The notes under the pieces are model-generated. The model saw only the letters and a list, made by a program, of their open reading frames with translations, did no database searches and was not told the origin of the DNA. A stretch of 64,000 nt of DNA from Pyrus communis (Eukaryota; Streptophyta; Magnoliopsida; Rosales; Rosaceae), in NCBI RefSeq assembly GCF_963583255.1, contig NC_084808.1:28166300-28230299 (forward strand), written 5' to 3'. Every line of letters starts with the position of its first letter. Position 1 is the stretch's first letter. Shown in pieces: positions 23,001 through 34,679 of this stretch. The position numbers and the translations under genes are program-made.

Positions 23001-23285
23001 TTAAAAACTTAACACATGTCAATTAAGTTACTCATTGTTGGTCATTGTGTAGTTAGCCGAATTCTTTTTTCTCTTAGCGTAAAAATATCGATATACTGAA
23101 AAACATATGTCAATTAATGATAAAAATCATGTAGCGACCACGTGCAAAATATATGCAAAAAAATTGACGTGTCTTTAATATAGGTAGGTTCTCACATTGA
23201 AAACGTAACCTATTTATTATAAACATAACTAATGACTTGTAGGCATAGATTATTAGGTGAGGACCAAGTCACCCTACATTGTGTT
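20031..23285. other. AT-rich spacer upstream of HIPP gene 1
   Basis: No gene is supported here. It contains a (CA)n(TA)n(TGTA)n microsatellite at about 21459-21512 and several A/T homopolymers. Short open frames show no family features. Confidence 0.5.
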
Positions 23286-23293
23286 TATAAATA
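23286..23293 (+). promoter_or_regulatory. TATA box of HIPP gene 1
   Basis: TATAAATA about 168 bases upstream of the ATG at 23454. A CT-rich leader follows, which suits a transcription start near 23320. Confidence 0.55.
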
Positions 23294-23340
23294 TGTCTGT
23301 GCTGACCCCAAACACACTGCCATTGCAGCAGCAACACACG

Positions 23341-23351
23341 CATTCTCTCTC

Positions 23352-23407
<56 letters not shown>

Positions 23408-23408
23408 G
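23341..23408 (+). repeat. (CT)n(CA)n microsatellite in the HIPP 1 leader
   Basis: About 25 CT units and then CA units lie between the TATA box and the start codon, so probably in the 5' UTR. Long CT runs are common in plant leaders and are length-variable. Confidence 0.85.
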
Positions 23409-23453
23409 CAAAAAGAAATTCAACCCATCTCAGAGTTATCTAAGTGGTGAGAA

Positions 23454-24545
23454 ATGGGTGTTCTGGATGCTGTTTCGGACTATTTCACAATCTCTAAACC
23501 AAGAAAGAAACGAAAGCCAATGCAGGTATACTATAAGTCATCAAAAACCAAATCAAAATCTCTGTTTGGCTCGTCATATTCTGCTCTAAGTAGTAGTTTA
23601 CATGTGCCTTAATCTCTTACGATAAAACTTTTCAGTGGCTAAACACGCAACTAATCACATCTCCCTCTGTTTTTAATCTTGTTTAATTGTGCAGACGGTT
23701 GAAATCAAGGTGAAAATGGACTGTGATGGCTGTGAAAGGAGAGTCAAAAATGCTGTTTCTCACATGAAGGGTTCGAACTTCAAACCTAAACCTCTCTCCC
23801 TCTCTCTAGACATGTTATTTACTATAATTAACCCTAACTGCAGCATGATTAAGTCCTTAATTAGGAACCCATAATTAAAATTTTTCTCATAAGAAAGAAA
23901 AAAGAAGCATACATGCATGTGATGATCATCAGAGCGTGGACAGGGAGACAGGCGAGCATCCTCGTAAAGCAAAAATCTCTGCAACTGACAGAAAACACTT
24001 TGACTCTCTCTTCTCTTTCTTTTCCACTATTCAAAAGAAAAAAAAACATCTGACAAGGACATGGTCACCTTTTTCTGTTCAAATCATCAAACATAATAAA
24101 TGAAAATACAAAATCAACTTATATTCGTGCTACGAAATCTTCTTAAGATCGTGTAATCTCAGCTTTAGATGTAATCATGTAACCCTTGTTAATTAAACCT
24201 AGTTAGATAATTAATTAATACAATATTAATGTTTTATTATGAATAAATTCAGGGGCTAAGCAAGTGGAGGTGGACAGAAAGCAGAGCAGGGTGAAGGTGA
24301 CGGGATACGTGGAGCCAAACAAGGTGTTAAAGAGAGTGAAGAGAACTGGGAAGAAAGCAGAGATTTGGCCGTACGTGCCTTACAACTTGGTGGCTTATCC
24401 TTATGTCGCCGGAGCTTATGACAAGAAGGCTCCCTCCGGCTACGTGAGGAACGTGGCTCAGGCTCTTCCGCCCCCGGATGCGCCGGACGAAAAGTACACC
24501 TCAATGTTTAGCGACGAAAATCCACATGCTTGTTCTATCATGTGA
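23454..24545 (+). CDS. Heavy-metal-associated isoprenylated plant protein (HIPP20/22-like)
   Basis: Exons 23454-23525, 23695-23770 and 24253-24545, all GT-AG; 146 residues. N-terminus MGVLDAVSDYFTISKPRKKR is followed by one HMA domain (about 25-88) with metal-binding MDCDGCERRV (Cys34 and Cys37). The C-terminus is CSIM, a CaaX box for farnesylation. Such proteins bind soft or transition metals and, once prenylated, attach to membranes or the nucleus; they act in metal homeostasis and stress. The 76-nt middle exon carrying the CxxC is the same length as in the second HIPP gene of this window. Collinear counterpart in memory: At1g71050 (HIPP20)/At1g22990 (HIPP22). Confidence 0.93.
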
Positions 24546-26633
24546 AGTAATTAGATTAGACCACTGTTATTAACTTGTTGTATGCGGACTATGATAGATC
24601 TATGTCACTTCGTGCTTTGAGTTTGTATTTAGGTTGGTTTGTTTGTTTAATTTCCTCCTTAATGTTAATTAGGCTTGTACTTAATTAATTAGATGATGAT
24701 CCTTTTTGGGAAAACATTTTGAGTGTGCAGGTAACTTTGTCACTAAGTTATTATTCATAAAATTCATTGACCTAAACACACGTACTATAACTAAATCAAA
24801 TGCGACCAAAGTACAAAAAACATTTATATTGTTTTGAGAACTATCTGAGAGATGAAGAAATTTTGACGTATGGCATTCTGAATCAATTATTTATACGTGC
24901 AGAATTATCATATTCGTTATCAAATATAGAAAAACATGCAAATATCTTACAGATGAGGTGATCGGTCGTCCTTATTTTTGTCTTTCCCTTATCATTGGAT
25001 ATTTAGGTATGTTTTGGTAACAATAAAAGGGCAAATCAAGGACAAAATATTTTGGTAAAATAGTACGCACCCAACAGCATAAGATAAAATCATTCGAGCC
25101 CTACCATGTGTGTTTGCGAACGAAAACAATTAGACAATCAAATCAGTGTCTCTTAGATACAGGCATGTGAGATCTGAGCTGTGTGTAAACGAGTGGCGGA
25201 ATAATTGTTGGATCTCAAGTGTTCTTCCAAAAGAACAAGTCTTTTTTTTAATTTTTTGAAAACCTTCTTTATGGTTTTTTTAATTATGTATACATTGATG
25301 TTTGCATTTGTGCCATACCAACACCAATCAAAAATTTTTTCTTTCGAAAAGTAACATTCGTTAAGCAAAAAATAGTTACAGGCCTATCCAAAAGAAAGCA
25401 AAGTAACACAAATTATATTAAAAAAATTCAGAAACACAAACGCCCAACCCAATAAACAAACAAACAAAATCTAAAACCTTAATCTCTATCTTCCAAGCGC
25501 AGATAGAAGATGGAAGAAAAGTATGTCGGGACTTTTCATCCACTTCGTTGGGAACTTTTTAATAAGGTACAACCGTACAAGTGCTCCATATGCAAAACAA
25601 ACGTCTCTTACATTTGGCATATTTAGGCAAAAATACATTGAAGAATTTGATCACTGATTCATAAAATCTATAAGTTTATCTTTTGCTAAATTTTAAGACT
25701 AAATTGCAAAAAATAAATATTATTTCTCCTTCTTACTACTCATAATTTATACCTCAATTTTTTCTCCTACCTTGATCATAGACTAGATGTGTTAACTAAT
25801 CTATATAGTAGACGCTATATATATCACCATACATACTAGTATGGATTTATAAACGTAGGAAGTTGAATTTTTTTGAACTATTTTCATGAATGATAGGAAA
25901 TTAATTTTTATTTATTTTCATAGATGACTCTGTTACATTTATATATATTTTATCAACTTCTGGCATAAGTATCATATATGGTGACATATAAATTTTCTTC
26001 TAACTATTTTTCATGAAAGTGGTTAAATATTTATATTTAAATAAAAAAAATCCAGAACCTTAATTAAAATTTAAAATAAGAAAAATTGGACTAAATCCAA
26101 CAACAATTCAAATTTTCAGACCTGAATCAAAGTACCCCAAATAAGGATCAACACATATTTAATCTATGAGTGAGCAATCGATGATAACATATCTATTTTT
26201 GTTACAGTACAACGAGTTATCTTTTAAAACTGGGTCATATATGGATATGGTCGGTGCCATACAATGGAAATGGGATACATATGTTCAGTGAATCATACTG
26301 TCCTAAGCTTCCAAATAGATGCCACGTGTAACAAGTCATCACAACTTACCTTATCTATTGTCCACCTAAACTTTCGGTCCAAATTAAGAGTAAGATTATA
26401 TAGGAGTTATATAGGAGTTGCCACCTGGTAACTTGAAAGGATAAGCTGCACGTAACTTTCACTACTCCACCTGCTTTGGTCGTAACTCGCTTACAGATAT
26501 AACAAGCACTGTGAAGATAAGCCTCCATGGCCCAAATTTTTTGCTTAGCTGCCTGCATGAAATCCATATTTATTGTATATAAAAATATAATCAGTTTTTT
26601 AGGTCATACCATATTTCTATTTGTATTCATCTG

Positions 26634-26752
26634 GAACATGATCAGATTTCGAAAGACACATTCGAAAGACACATTAGTCTTGTCTTGTGATTTCGCCTCT
26701 ATCTTGAACATGATCAGATTTCGAAAGACACATTAGTCTTGTCTTGTGATTT
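26634..26752. repeat. Direct repeat of about 47 bp
   Basis: GAACATGATCAGATTTCGAA and the following AGACACATTAGTCTTGTC occur at 26634-26693 (with an internal TTCGAAAGACACA duplication) and again at 26706-26752. Confidence 0.85.
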
Positions 26753-27430
26753 TAACGTGGCAAGCTCATAAGAGTTTTCTTAATGTTGATGGTTTGAGTA
26801 AGCACAAGTCAGCGTTACCTCAAGCGCAATACAATAATGGTGAATATGAATTGACGCCACTCAGATTTTGTCTCCACTCTCCAGTCGACTTTGAAACGCC
26901 AAGTCGAAACCAACAGAAAACTATTAAGTATTCTAGAAAATACCGACATGATTAGCGAAGTCAATAGGATAATTAATAGATAATGCTTAATTATTCAAGG
27001 ATAAGTAGAAATTCTTACTCAAAATTCTTCGTGTTCGAATTATATAGTTTTGTGTTTGTGATCATAACTGTTCATATTATAGATGGTTTTGTAAAGATTA
27101 CCTAAAATTAATTAAAACTAAGATCATTTAGATTATTGTAGCAAATACATAAACGATTCGTAATACTTTTACCAATCCGTTCATCTACTTTTATACAATT
27201 CGATGACTAAACAACCCTTTTTTAATTGATTTTTTGCAGAGACAATCTTGATAGAGTGATTTATAATATTCAAAATCCCGACTATAAACACAAAGTTTTA
27301 TAAATCAGTAATGAACAATTTTGAGTAGAAGCACTCCGACTCATCTTTTGAGTACCTAAATATTGTTTTAATCAATGTTGTATATATACTACATATCCTT
27401 TTTCGTTGGAGAAAATTTACATGTATTCGT

Positions 27431-27500
27431 TTTGCATGCAACATCTTTATCGCGTATGTTGCATGCAACATCTTTATCGTATATGTTGCATTCAACTACA
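27431..27500. repeat. Minisatellite, about 2.3 units of roughly 30 bp
   Basis: GCATGCAACATCTTTATCG is repeated with GTATGTTGCAT spacers; the last unit is partial (TATGTTGCATTCAAC). Confidence 0.85.
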
Positions 27501-27590
27501 ACAAATGCGTACGCGTGTTTTCGCTATTTTCGTTTACTGTACGTGAGTCTTCAAAATATGTACCAACAATAAATTAAACTTTTTGTTGTG

Positions 27591-28105
27591 TGGATGCCGG
27601 TACCCCACTTGTCCATCGAATTTTGTAGGTGGTCTTGGCCTGAGGGCCTCGTCCCCTTCTGTGTTGAGTTGATATGCGGATCCCTTTTCGGAGTAGTGTA
27701 ATTGTTTTTCACTCGTCTTATGTGCACCGTGGTGGCTCTGTTTGTTTTGGCTAGATTGGTCTTCGCCTTTGTGCGGTGCGTTATGTCGTCTGTCAATGAT
27801 GACTTGATGTGGCCTCGCTACTCAGCGATGACCATTGTTGTTGTCTGTATTTCTCTATTGCGACTATCGTGTATTGTGACAAATCTGTAGTGGTGGAACT
27901 TGTGCGTTTGGCAATTGTGTGTTCGTGCTTGTGGTAGTATACTAGAGGTTTACTCTTATTTGTCTGTCTGCGTAAATTCACTCAAGATCAATTTATTGAT
28001 CACTGGAGCTTTGTATCCACTAACACCCTTGTAATTGTTTGTGTTGATTAATGAAATACCACACTATTGTTTCTTGTAAAAAAAAATTAAAAAAAAAAAA
28101 AAAAA
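27591..28105 (+). mobile_element. 5'-truncated LINE-type retroposon with poly(A) tail
   Basis: The segment is more GC-rich than its surroundings, has no long open frame, and ends in an interrupted poly(A) tract (about 28078-28105). It is flanked by near-perfect direct repeats: AACTTTTTGTTGTG at 27577-27590 and ACCTTTCTGTTGTG at 28105-28118 (12 of 14 identical). Poly(A) plus long target duplication indicates target-primed reverse transcription. Whether the source is a LINE 3' UTR or a cellular transcript is open. Confidence 0.6.
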
Positions 28106-28118
28106 CCTTTCTGTTGTG

Positions 28119-29741
28119 CGTTGGGCAGCATTTGGAAAAAATAAAGTCATCCAATCAAAAATATAATATGCTCCTCAGAGGCTTACCAATTTACGGGCAA
28201 AGACTTTATGCTCATGAATCAATTAGTTCCCTTTTAAAGTACTTTTAGACGAAGTTTATGATTGGTGGGTGAGTACGTGTTCCGTTCTTGATTGAGATGC
28301 GGGTTCTTTGGTAATGTTTTTTTTTTTTCATTAAACATGTCAAAGAATCTGCATCTTGACCAAAAATGAAGTATTCAATCAAGAATGAAGTTCTTTGGCA
28401 TGTTATTTTGGCTGGAAAAAGAAAAAAATATATATAGATCACAATCAGAATATAGAAAGGTAAGGGATATTCGTTGCGTTCACCTTTGGATTTTGGAGTT
28501 TGAATTGAAAAACAAATGGTTACTTTATATATACTTGTACAAGATGTTCACTTCATTTTATGATATATTCTTTGAGAAGTGAACCTTAAAACCATATCGT
28601 TTTTGCCATCTTGATCTTAATATCTAATGGTGGTCGAATTTTATGTTCCACTATTTTATGCTCCAATTATTACGCACGTAGTTTACTAACTGTTGTAAGT
28701 CAAATACATTAAGTTAGGTTTGTCAAATTTTTTTCGATATATTTAACTTCTGAGTTACGTATGTAAAAGTAAATTAGACGTTTTTCAAGTGTAAAAACAC
28801 CATATGCATTCCTCGATCTCAAGTGCTGAATCCGTTAAAATTACGGTGGAGTGCAATTTGTCCTTGAATTGTAACAATTAGTAAACCACGACGACTAATT
28901 ACCACATACTGAAACTACACGAACGAAAGTGAAACTTTGCCTGAACTACAACCATAACCGTACTTGGGCTATGCTAGGCTCATTCATCTTATGGCCTATA
29001 AAAACCCAGTACTAAAGCTGGGCCGCTGGTATGGGCTTAAAAAGAAAGAGATGGTGGCCGAATTGGACCTTTAAATTGGTGATAGCGGCATTTACCAAAA
29101 ACACAGCGACCTAACCTTCGCCCACACTTCCACACCAGCCCTACTGTGGATTATAATTAAAAGGAAAACTAATGAAAATGACGTGAAAACTTTGAGTTTT
29201 AACGATAAAGACAAAATAAAGGGTAAAATAAATAGTACCATGATTGATTTTTTAGTGTCAAAATGTGATTTTTCGTTAAAATAAACAGTATCGAAGTTTT
29301 TTTTATTAAAATTTCCTATATTAAATTCATCGGAACTGCGAAGAGGGTGCTTCTAACATAAATACGAGTAAACTGTTTCGGTCAACTTTGCCTAAACTTT
29401 GATCAAAATATTGTCCAACCAGTCTGTACATTTATAAATAAATAAGTACCAAATTAGTATCTTTTTATTTTCTAGAAATATAACCATAGATAAGCAGAAT
29501 TTGAAAATGTGGAATTTAGATTCTTTACAAATCTCGAAGCCTAGAGCCAACGGGCTGTGTAATTCGGACCGTTTAAGATAGGAAAGATTTGAATTTTTAG
29601 TTTGTGCGAGATAAGCTAACAAAATAAACTAATGAAGACCATAAAATTTAAAATAAGTAGTTTGAATTATTTGATCTATCAGAGCCTGACTGCAGAATTG
29701 GATCTTGATTAAAAATTGTGTAGCTATTAAGGCTTGAATTG
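28119..29741. other. Spacer with second MITE copy
   Basis: No gene supported. It holds the MITE copy at 29158-29322. Confidence 0.45.
29158..29322. mobile_element. Short MITE-like repeat, copy 2
   Basis: Same family and orientation as the copy at 4522-4675: AAAACTAATGAAAATGACG at the left and TTTTATTAAAATTTCC at the right, with the same internal words. Confidence 0.6.
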
Positions 29742-29755
29742 GATAGGGTTGATGT

Positions 29756-30275
29756 TAAATGGCATCTGCCGAATAAGAGTTTTGTTAAGTTAAATTTTGA
29801 CAGTTCATGGTTGGGAACAAGGCGGCGGCGGAATTTGTCTTAAGGAATCATAATAGGCAGTTTATTGGAGATGACTTCTTAAATCTGGATGGTGCTACTA
29901 TTTCTGAAGTAGAGGCTAGGACTCTCAGAGAGGGCTTTCTTTTTGCTCAAAGGAAGGGCTATACTAAGATTATGGTTGAAGGTGACTCTAAGTTGGTCAT
30001 TCAGTCAGTGTTGGACCGAGATGCAACGTCATGGAATTTGGTTCCTATTATTGAACATATCAAGTGGACAACGACCAATTTTGATTGCATTGACTGGAAA
30101 CATATTTTTAGAGAGGCTAACTTTGTGGCAGATGCCTTTGCTCGCTAAGGCCGTCTTCTTATTGATTATCATATTTGGGATCATTGTATTCCTTCATTTG
30201 TTCTTCATGCTTTTTTGTTTGATTATATATAGAGAATAATTGTATTCGAGGGTTTTCTTTTGAATATATTTTCTT

Positions 30276-30306
<31 letters not shown>
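29756..30306 (+). mobile_element. 5'-truncated LINE insertion with RNase H-like domain and poly(A)
   Basis: The peptide track begins KWHLPNKSFVKLNFD, shifts frame at about 29805, then reads an RVT_3 RNase H-like domain from 29810: ISEVEARTLREGFLFAQRKG, MVEGDSKLVIQSV, WKHIFREANFVADAFAR, ending at TAA 30146-30148. A 3' UTR and a 27-base poly(A) follow (to 30306). Direct repeats flank the whole: GATAGGGTTGATGT at 29742-29755 and GACCGGGTTGATGT at 30307-30320 (12 of 14). This is the C-terminal end of a plant L1-type LINE; reverse transcriptase and endonuclease are absent through 5' truncation. Confidence 0.8.
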
Positions 30307-30308
<2 letters not shown>

Positions 30309-30320
30309 CCGGGTTGATGT

Positions 30321-33300
30321 GACAACACAAATACAATTAGGGTTCATGATTGAAATCCAAACCAACCTTCAGCTCAACCAATCAACTAGTTCACTTGGAT
30401 TTATTGAGAAGAGATTTTTCAGTATGACCGTTAGACGAGATGGTATATTACGTATTTCTATATAAATGATGGATTATGTGTGTTAAAAGATTAATAATTT
30501 AAAAATTAAAAATTTTCACTATTTATATAAAAACACGTGATATACTATCTGTATTCTCATTACAACTAAAACTTTATCCTTATCGAGAACCAAAAGCAAC
30601 CCTTCACTTGGAACCCTGGTTTGAACTCGAAAGAGCAGGGGTTCAATTAATTTGGGTTAAAATGTCCATGAAAATTCGCCAATTAGGGTTTATCTGCCCA
30701 ATAAAAGACATATACAGCTCTATCTTTCTCTGTTGAATCTTTTATGCAGAGGCAGAATCTGCAGGAGATCAACTGTGGGTTCCAGTGACGTGATTGGATG
30801 GATCGTGACTCTTTGTGCATTGCATGGGATCCTCAAAATGTAGGCCCCTTCTCCCTGCTGACCTGTACCATAAACCATCATCCAGATCCTCACGATCCTA
30901 ATAAAAACTCTCATCCAAGATCCAGACGTACCTACAACAAATCCACACCCTTGAGTGTTCTTGCTCAGACGTGCTGATCTCGGAGAATATATCAACCCCA
31001 CCTTCCACAACAAGGAAGAATTTCAAAGTCTGGGCTATCTACTGTACCCAGAAAACAGATAACTTCCGGTTAAACAAGTCGGTGGGATTAAGAGTAATTG
31101 TGATGGAAAATCAAAGGTATCTAGACTTCCTGAAGAAGAAGATGCAAGGAGAAAGAATAAAACGAAAAATGGTTTGGGTGGTTTTCCTCTCTGGAAATGT
31201 TGCAAGATGATTAGAAGCGCTTCTTTTCTGGTTCAACATGTAATGATTAATTTAATCATGCACAAATTAACTGTTAACTGAAAACATGATTTATATATTT
31301 ATTAAATAAACATGGATAATGCTTGATAGATTATTTTTAAGAGTTATGTTAGGGAAATAAAATTTTAAAAACTAAAAGACATAAAATTTCATAATTGATT
31401 TATTAATTACACGTTGATAAACGTGTTTATTCTTATTGATTACATGTCATTTAATTTGTAAATTTAGTCTCCCTAGCATTACTTAAATTTTAAATAAAAT
31501 TTTGTAAATCAAATGATATGATTTTTTAATAATTGAATTATTACTTAACCGTTAATTAACATGCTTATTTCTGATTCCTGATACATCATTTGATATACAA
31601 ATGTTTGAATTTATTAGCCAATCTTATGACTACCATAGTGACGTAAATGTTATTGTAATAGTGCATTATCAGTGTGGAATATCATGATAAAAGATCATAT
31701 AGAAAAGTCTTCTTGTTTAATGATAAGAATTTATTCCGAACAGATTTACTGTAGCATCTCATTCTAATAAAAGAATGTAAAGTAAGTTTTCAACGGATGA
31801 CACTATATTATTTATCTATTTGTTTATTATAAATATTATTCAAATAGAAGAATAAAAGTTTAAAACTATTATAAAAATTAAAAAAATGAAGTTTCTAACT
31901 AAGAACGCACGAAAGAAACATCAAGACTTTATCTACTAATACATTAGACTACTTACAAATAATGGTGCATAATTGAGTCGATACTCTGCTTATTTGTTTT
32001 ATGTAAGTTATTCTTAGGTTGAAGTTGAAACCAAAATACATAGCATGCCGTTGAGTGTGGAGGTAATGATGGCCCTAACTGTCGTAGGCCTGGCCTGAGC
32101 TCTTGCTTTTCCTTTTGACACAAGACAGTGACATACCCTTTTACCTTTGTGCGATTGCGTGCAGCTCTGTCTCTTGTTTAAGCAACTTGAAGAAATAAAT
32201 ATCTGCATAGAAATGGATAAAGTAAGAGCAAGTGAGTTGGGAATTTGTGAACCATCAAAGCGGAAAATAATGAACTTTCCCCTTGTCTTTTTGATTTTTT
32301 CCATTTCAATCCCTAGATACAGGCTCTGTCTAGTAACTCAACCAAACCAAACCAAAAGGTAAACCCTCTTTCATTTTTTATTTTTTTACTTTTTACTTTT
32401 TATTTTTTATTTTTTTGCAATAATTTGATGAGTTTTTCAATTAGGACCACTTGACATGGGGACGCTCTTCAATGTAAAGAGTAAAGAATCCAACTAAGCA
32501 AACTACTTTATTGCATTCCTAACTATTTCTTCCTATAAGACCCATTCAAGGGTTCGAGTCTTCAAAAACAGTGCCGGCCTTAAGAATTTAGGAGTCCTAA
32601 GCGAGCCTTTGAAGTGAGATTCTAGAGTTCTTTGACTTCTAACCCTTTGTACATTGATATGTGTAAAAAAAATTCAGTTTAATACATGAAAAGTCTATTA
32701 CATCAAATATCATAAAAAATTAATATATATAAAAGAAAAAGATATAAAACATTACTCAAATATTACCCGTCTCGTGTTTTTAGATGCAAATGTACTTATT
32801 AAGTTTACATAATCTGATTTTTCAACCAATTCAAACTGAAAGAGAAGTCCATACTACGTCAAATTCCAATCATTTTTCTATTATTACAATGTTATTACAT
32901 TCAATAAATAAATGAATGGTTGAATTACAGAGATAACATCTTACATCTAGGGAAAATATTAGAGTGAAAATGATAGTTATTTTCGTATATGAACCAAAGC
33001 AGATGAGGTGGATTTGAATAATTTATTATATATTATATAATAATGGTAAATGGACGAAAGTAGAAAATGTGATGGAAACTTTTGCAAATAATGGTAAACG
33101 CGGGTGTGGGTGTCCAAAAGTGAAAAACCACAATCGTCCAGTCCTCGGAACTGAAACCCTATTTGTCTTGCACCCAACGATTCACCGACTCTGTCCCGAC
33201 CCTCTCCCCACTCACGGGGATTTGTTGCCAACGGTTCAGTTTTTTTTTTTTTTTTTTTAATTTTTTGGGGACCCTTGTTCAGTATTTACCATTTGTTACC

Positions 33301-34527
33301 AACTGTTCAGCATTTTTCTCACCATCATAGTTAATGTATGCTGCTCATGTATTTAATCATCTAATCACGTGTCATTTCAGTTAATTTTTTTTTAAAATTG
33401 ATAATATTTAATGTGAAAGTTAACTAAATTTGAGTAAAAAAATACTGACAAATAATCAGGTGTATAATAAACATACACTATGATTATAATGGTGAACAAA
33501 AATGCTCTTCAATTTTTCCTGTTATTTTCAATATTTACTATTTGTGACTTAAGACCTCATAAATACAACTCATTTATAACCCCATATTATTCTTTTCTTT
33601 TGTATTAGAAGCGGTATACTACGTTAAAAAAAATGAACTCAAATTAGAAAGAAAAAAAAAAATATTAACCACCAAGATAATACATCAATGACAATTTAAT
33701 TTAAATAAAACATTTATGCTTCAAGAACCAAGTTTGGATATAATATAAATCTTCTGCATTTTAAATAGATGTGTCTTAAATGTGAATACATATTAAATTT
33801 ATGATAATAAAATTGTAATTAAGTTTATAAATACAATTAATAATTATGGCTACAGAGAAACATCTATTTTGGTTACAGAAAATTTGACCTTGTTTGGACA
33901 CCTATGTTTTTTTCTCTTACAAAATCCCGTTGTGAAATATTATTTATTAACACCAGAATTAAAATACAAATAAAGATGTAATGTTATTTGGCAAGGGTCA
34001 TTTTGAATCTCAATAAAAATAAGGATATGATATTCAAACATTTCTTTTTACTTTTATGATATTTTTTTGGTTTTCAACGATCATATTAAATGAATTAAAA
34101 AAAATCAACAAATAAAAATTAATAAAGCATATGTAAAAAGTAAAAAAAAAAAAAAAAAAAAAGTGAATAACACATTCTTAAAAATAATGAGGAGAATGGA
34201 GGGTGCATGTGACAGAGAGAGAGAAGCTGTTGAAATTCAGTCTGTCGAGTCTTTGTTCTTTTTCCATTTCTTTGTAATATTTAACGTTAAATCACATCAC
34301 ATCATTTCTAAATTATAGCAAAAGACCCATGTGCGTTTCTTTTGTTTGCTTTTGAGGACAATTAAAAAATTCCCAATAAAAAAATAAACAAAATTAAATT
34401 CAGAAGCATCTCTTTCCCTCTGCTTCCAGCCTTCCTCTACAAGTCGTAGGAGACCAAAAATATAAAATTCACTATTTTTATTTGTTATTTTGGTCAAATA
34501 CACTGCCACTTCCCACCAAACCCCCAA
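30321..34527. other. AT-rich spacer upstream of HIPP gene 2
   Basis: About 4.2 kb without a supportable gene. An open frame at 30971-31210 has no features I recognise. Several A/T homopolymers, for example T18 near 33240 and A20 near 34143. The last 300 bases should include the HIPP 2 promoter. Confidence 0.45.
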
Positions 34528-34673
34528 CAGCTTAAAGAGTGAGAAGAAAGAGTGAGAAAGTGAACTTTCTTACCATCCAAACAGAATTCTCAGCTTAAAG
34601 AGTGAGAAGAAAGAGTGAAAGAGTGAGAAGAAAGAGTGAGAAAGTGAACTTTCTTACCACCCAAACAGAATTT
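34528..34673 (+). repeat. Leader/promoter duplication directly upstream of HIPP gene 2
   Basis: A 63-base unit beginning CAGCTTAAAGAGTGAGAAG and ending CCAAACAGAATTCT (34528-34590) is repeated at 34591-34673. The second copy has an extra 21-base internal duplication of the AAGAGTGAGAAGAAAGAGTG motif. The start codon follows seven bases later. Confidence 0.85.
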
Positions 34674-34679
34674 TGAAGA

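Larger units (their letters stand above)
24546..27576. other. AT-rich spacer with small repeats
   Basis: No gene supported. It includes the direct repeat at 26634-26752 and the minisatellite at 27431-27500 described separately. Otherwise AT-rich unique-looking DNA. Confidence 0.5.

Noticed and set aside
30971..31210. 79-codon open frame in the spacer
   Set aside because: No recognisable domain, no paired exons and no promoter or leader signs; could be chance.
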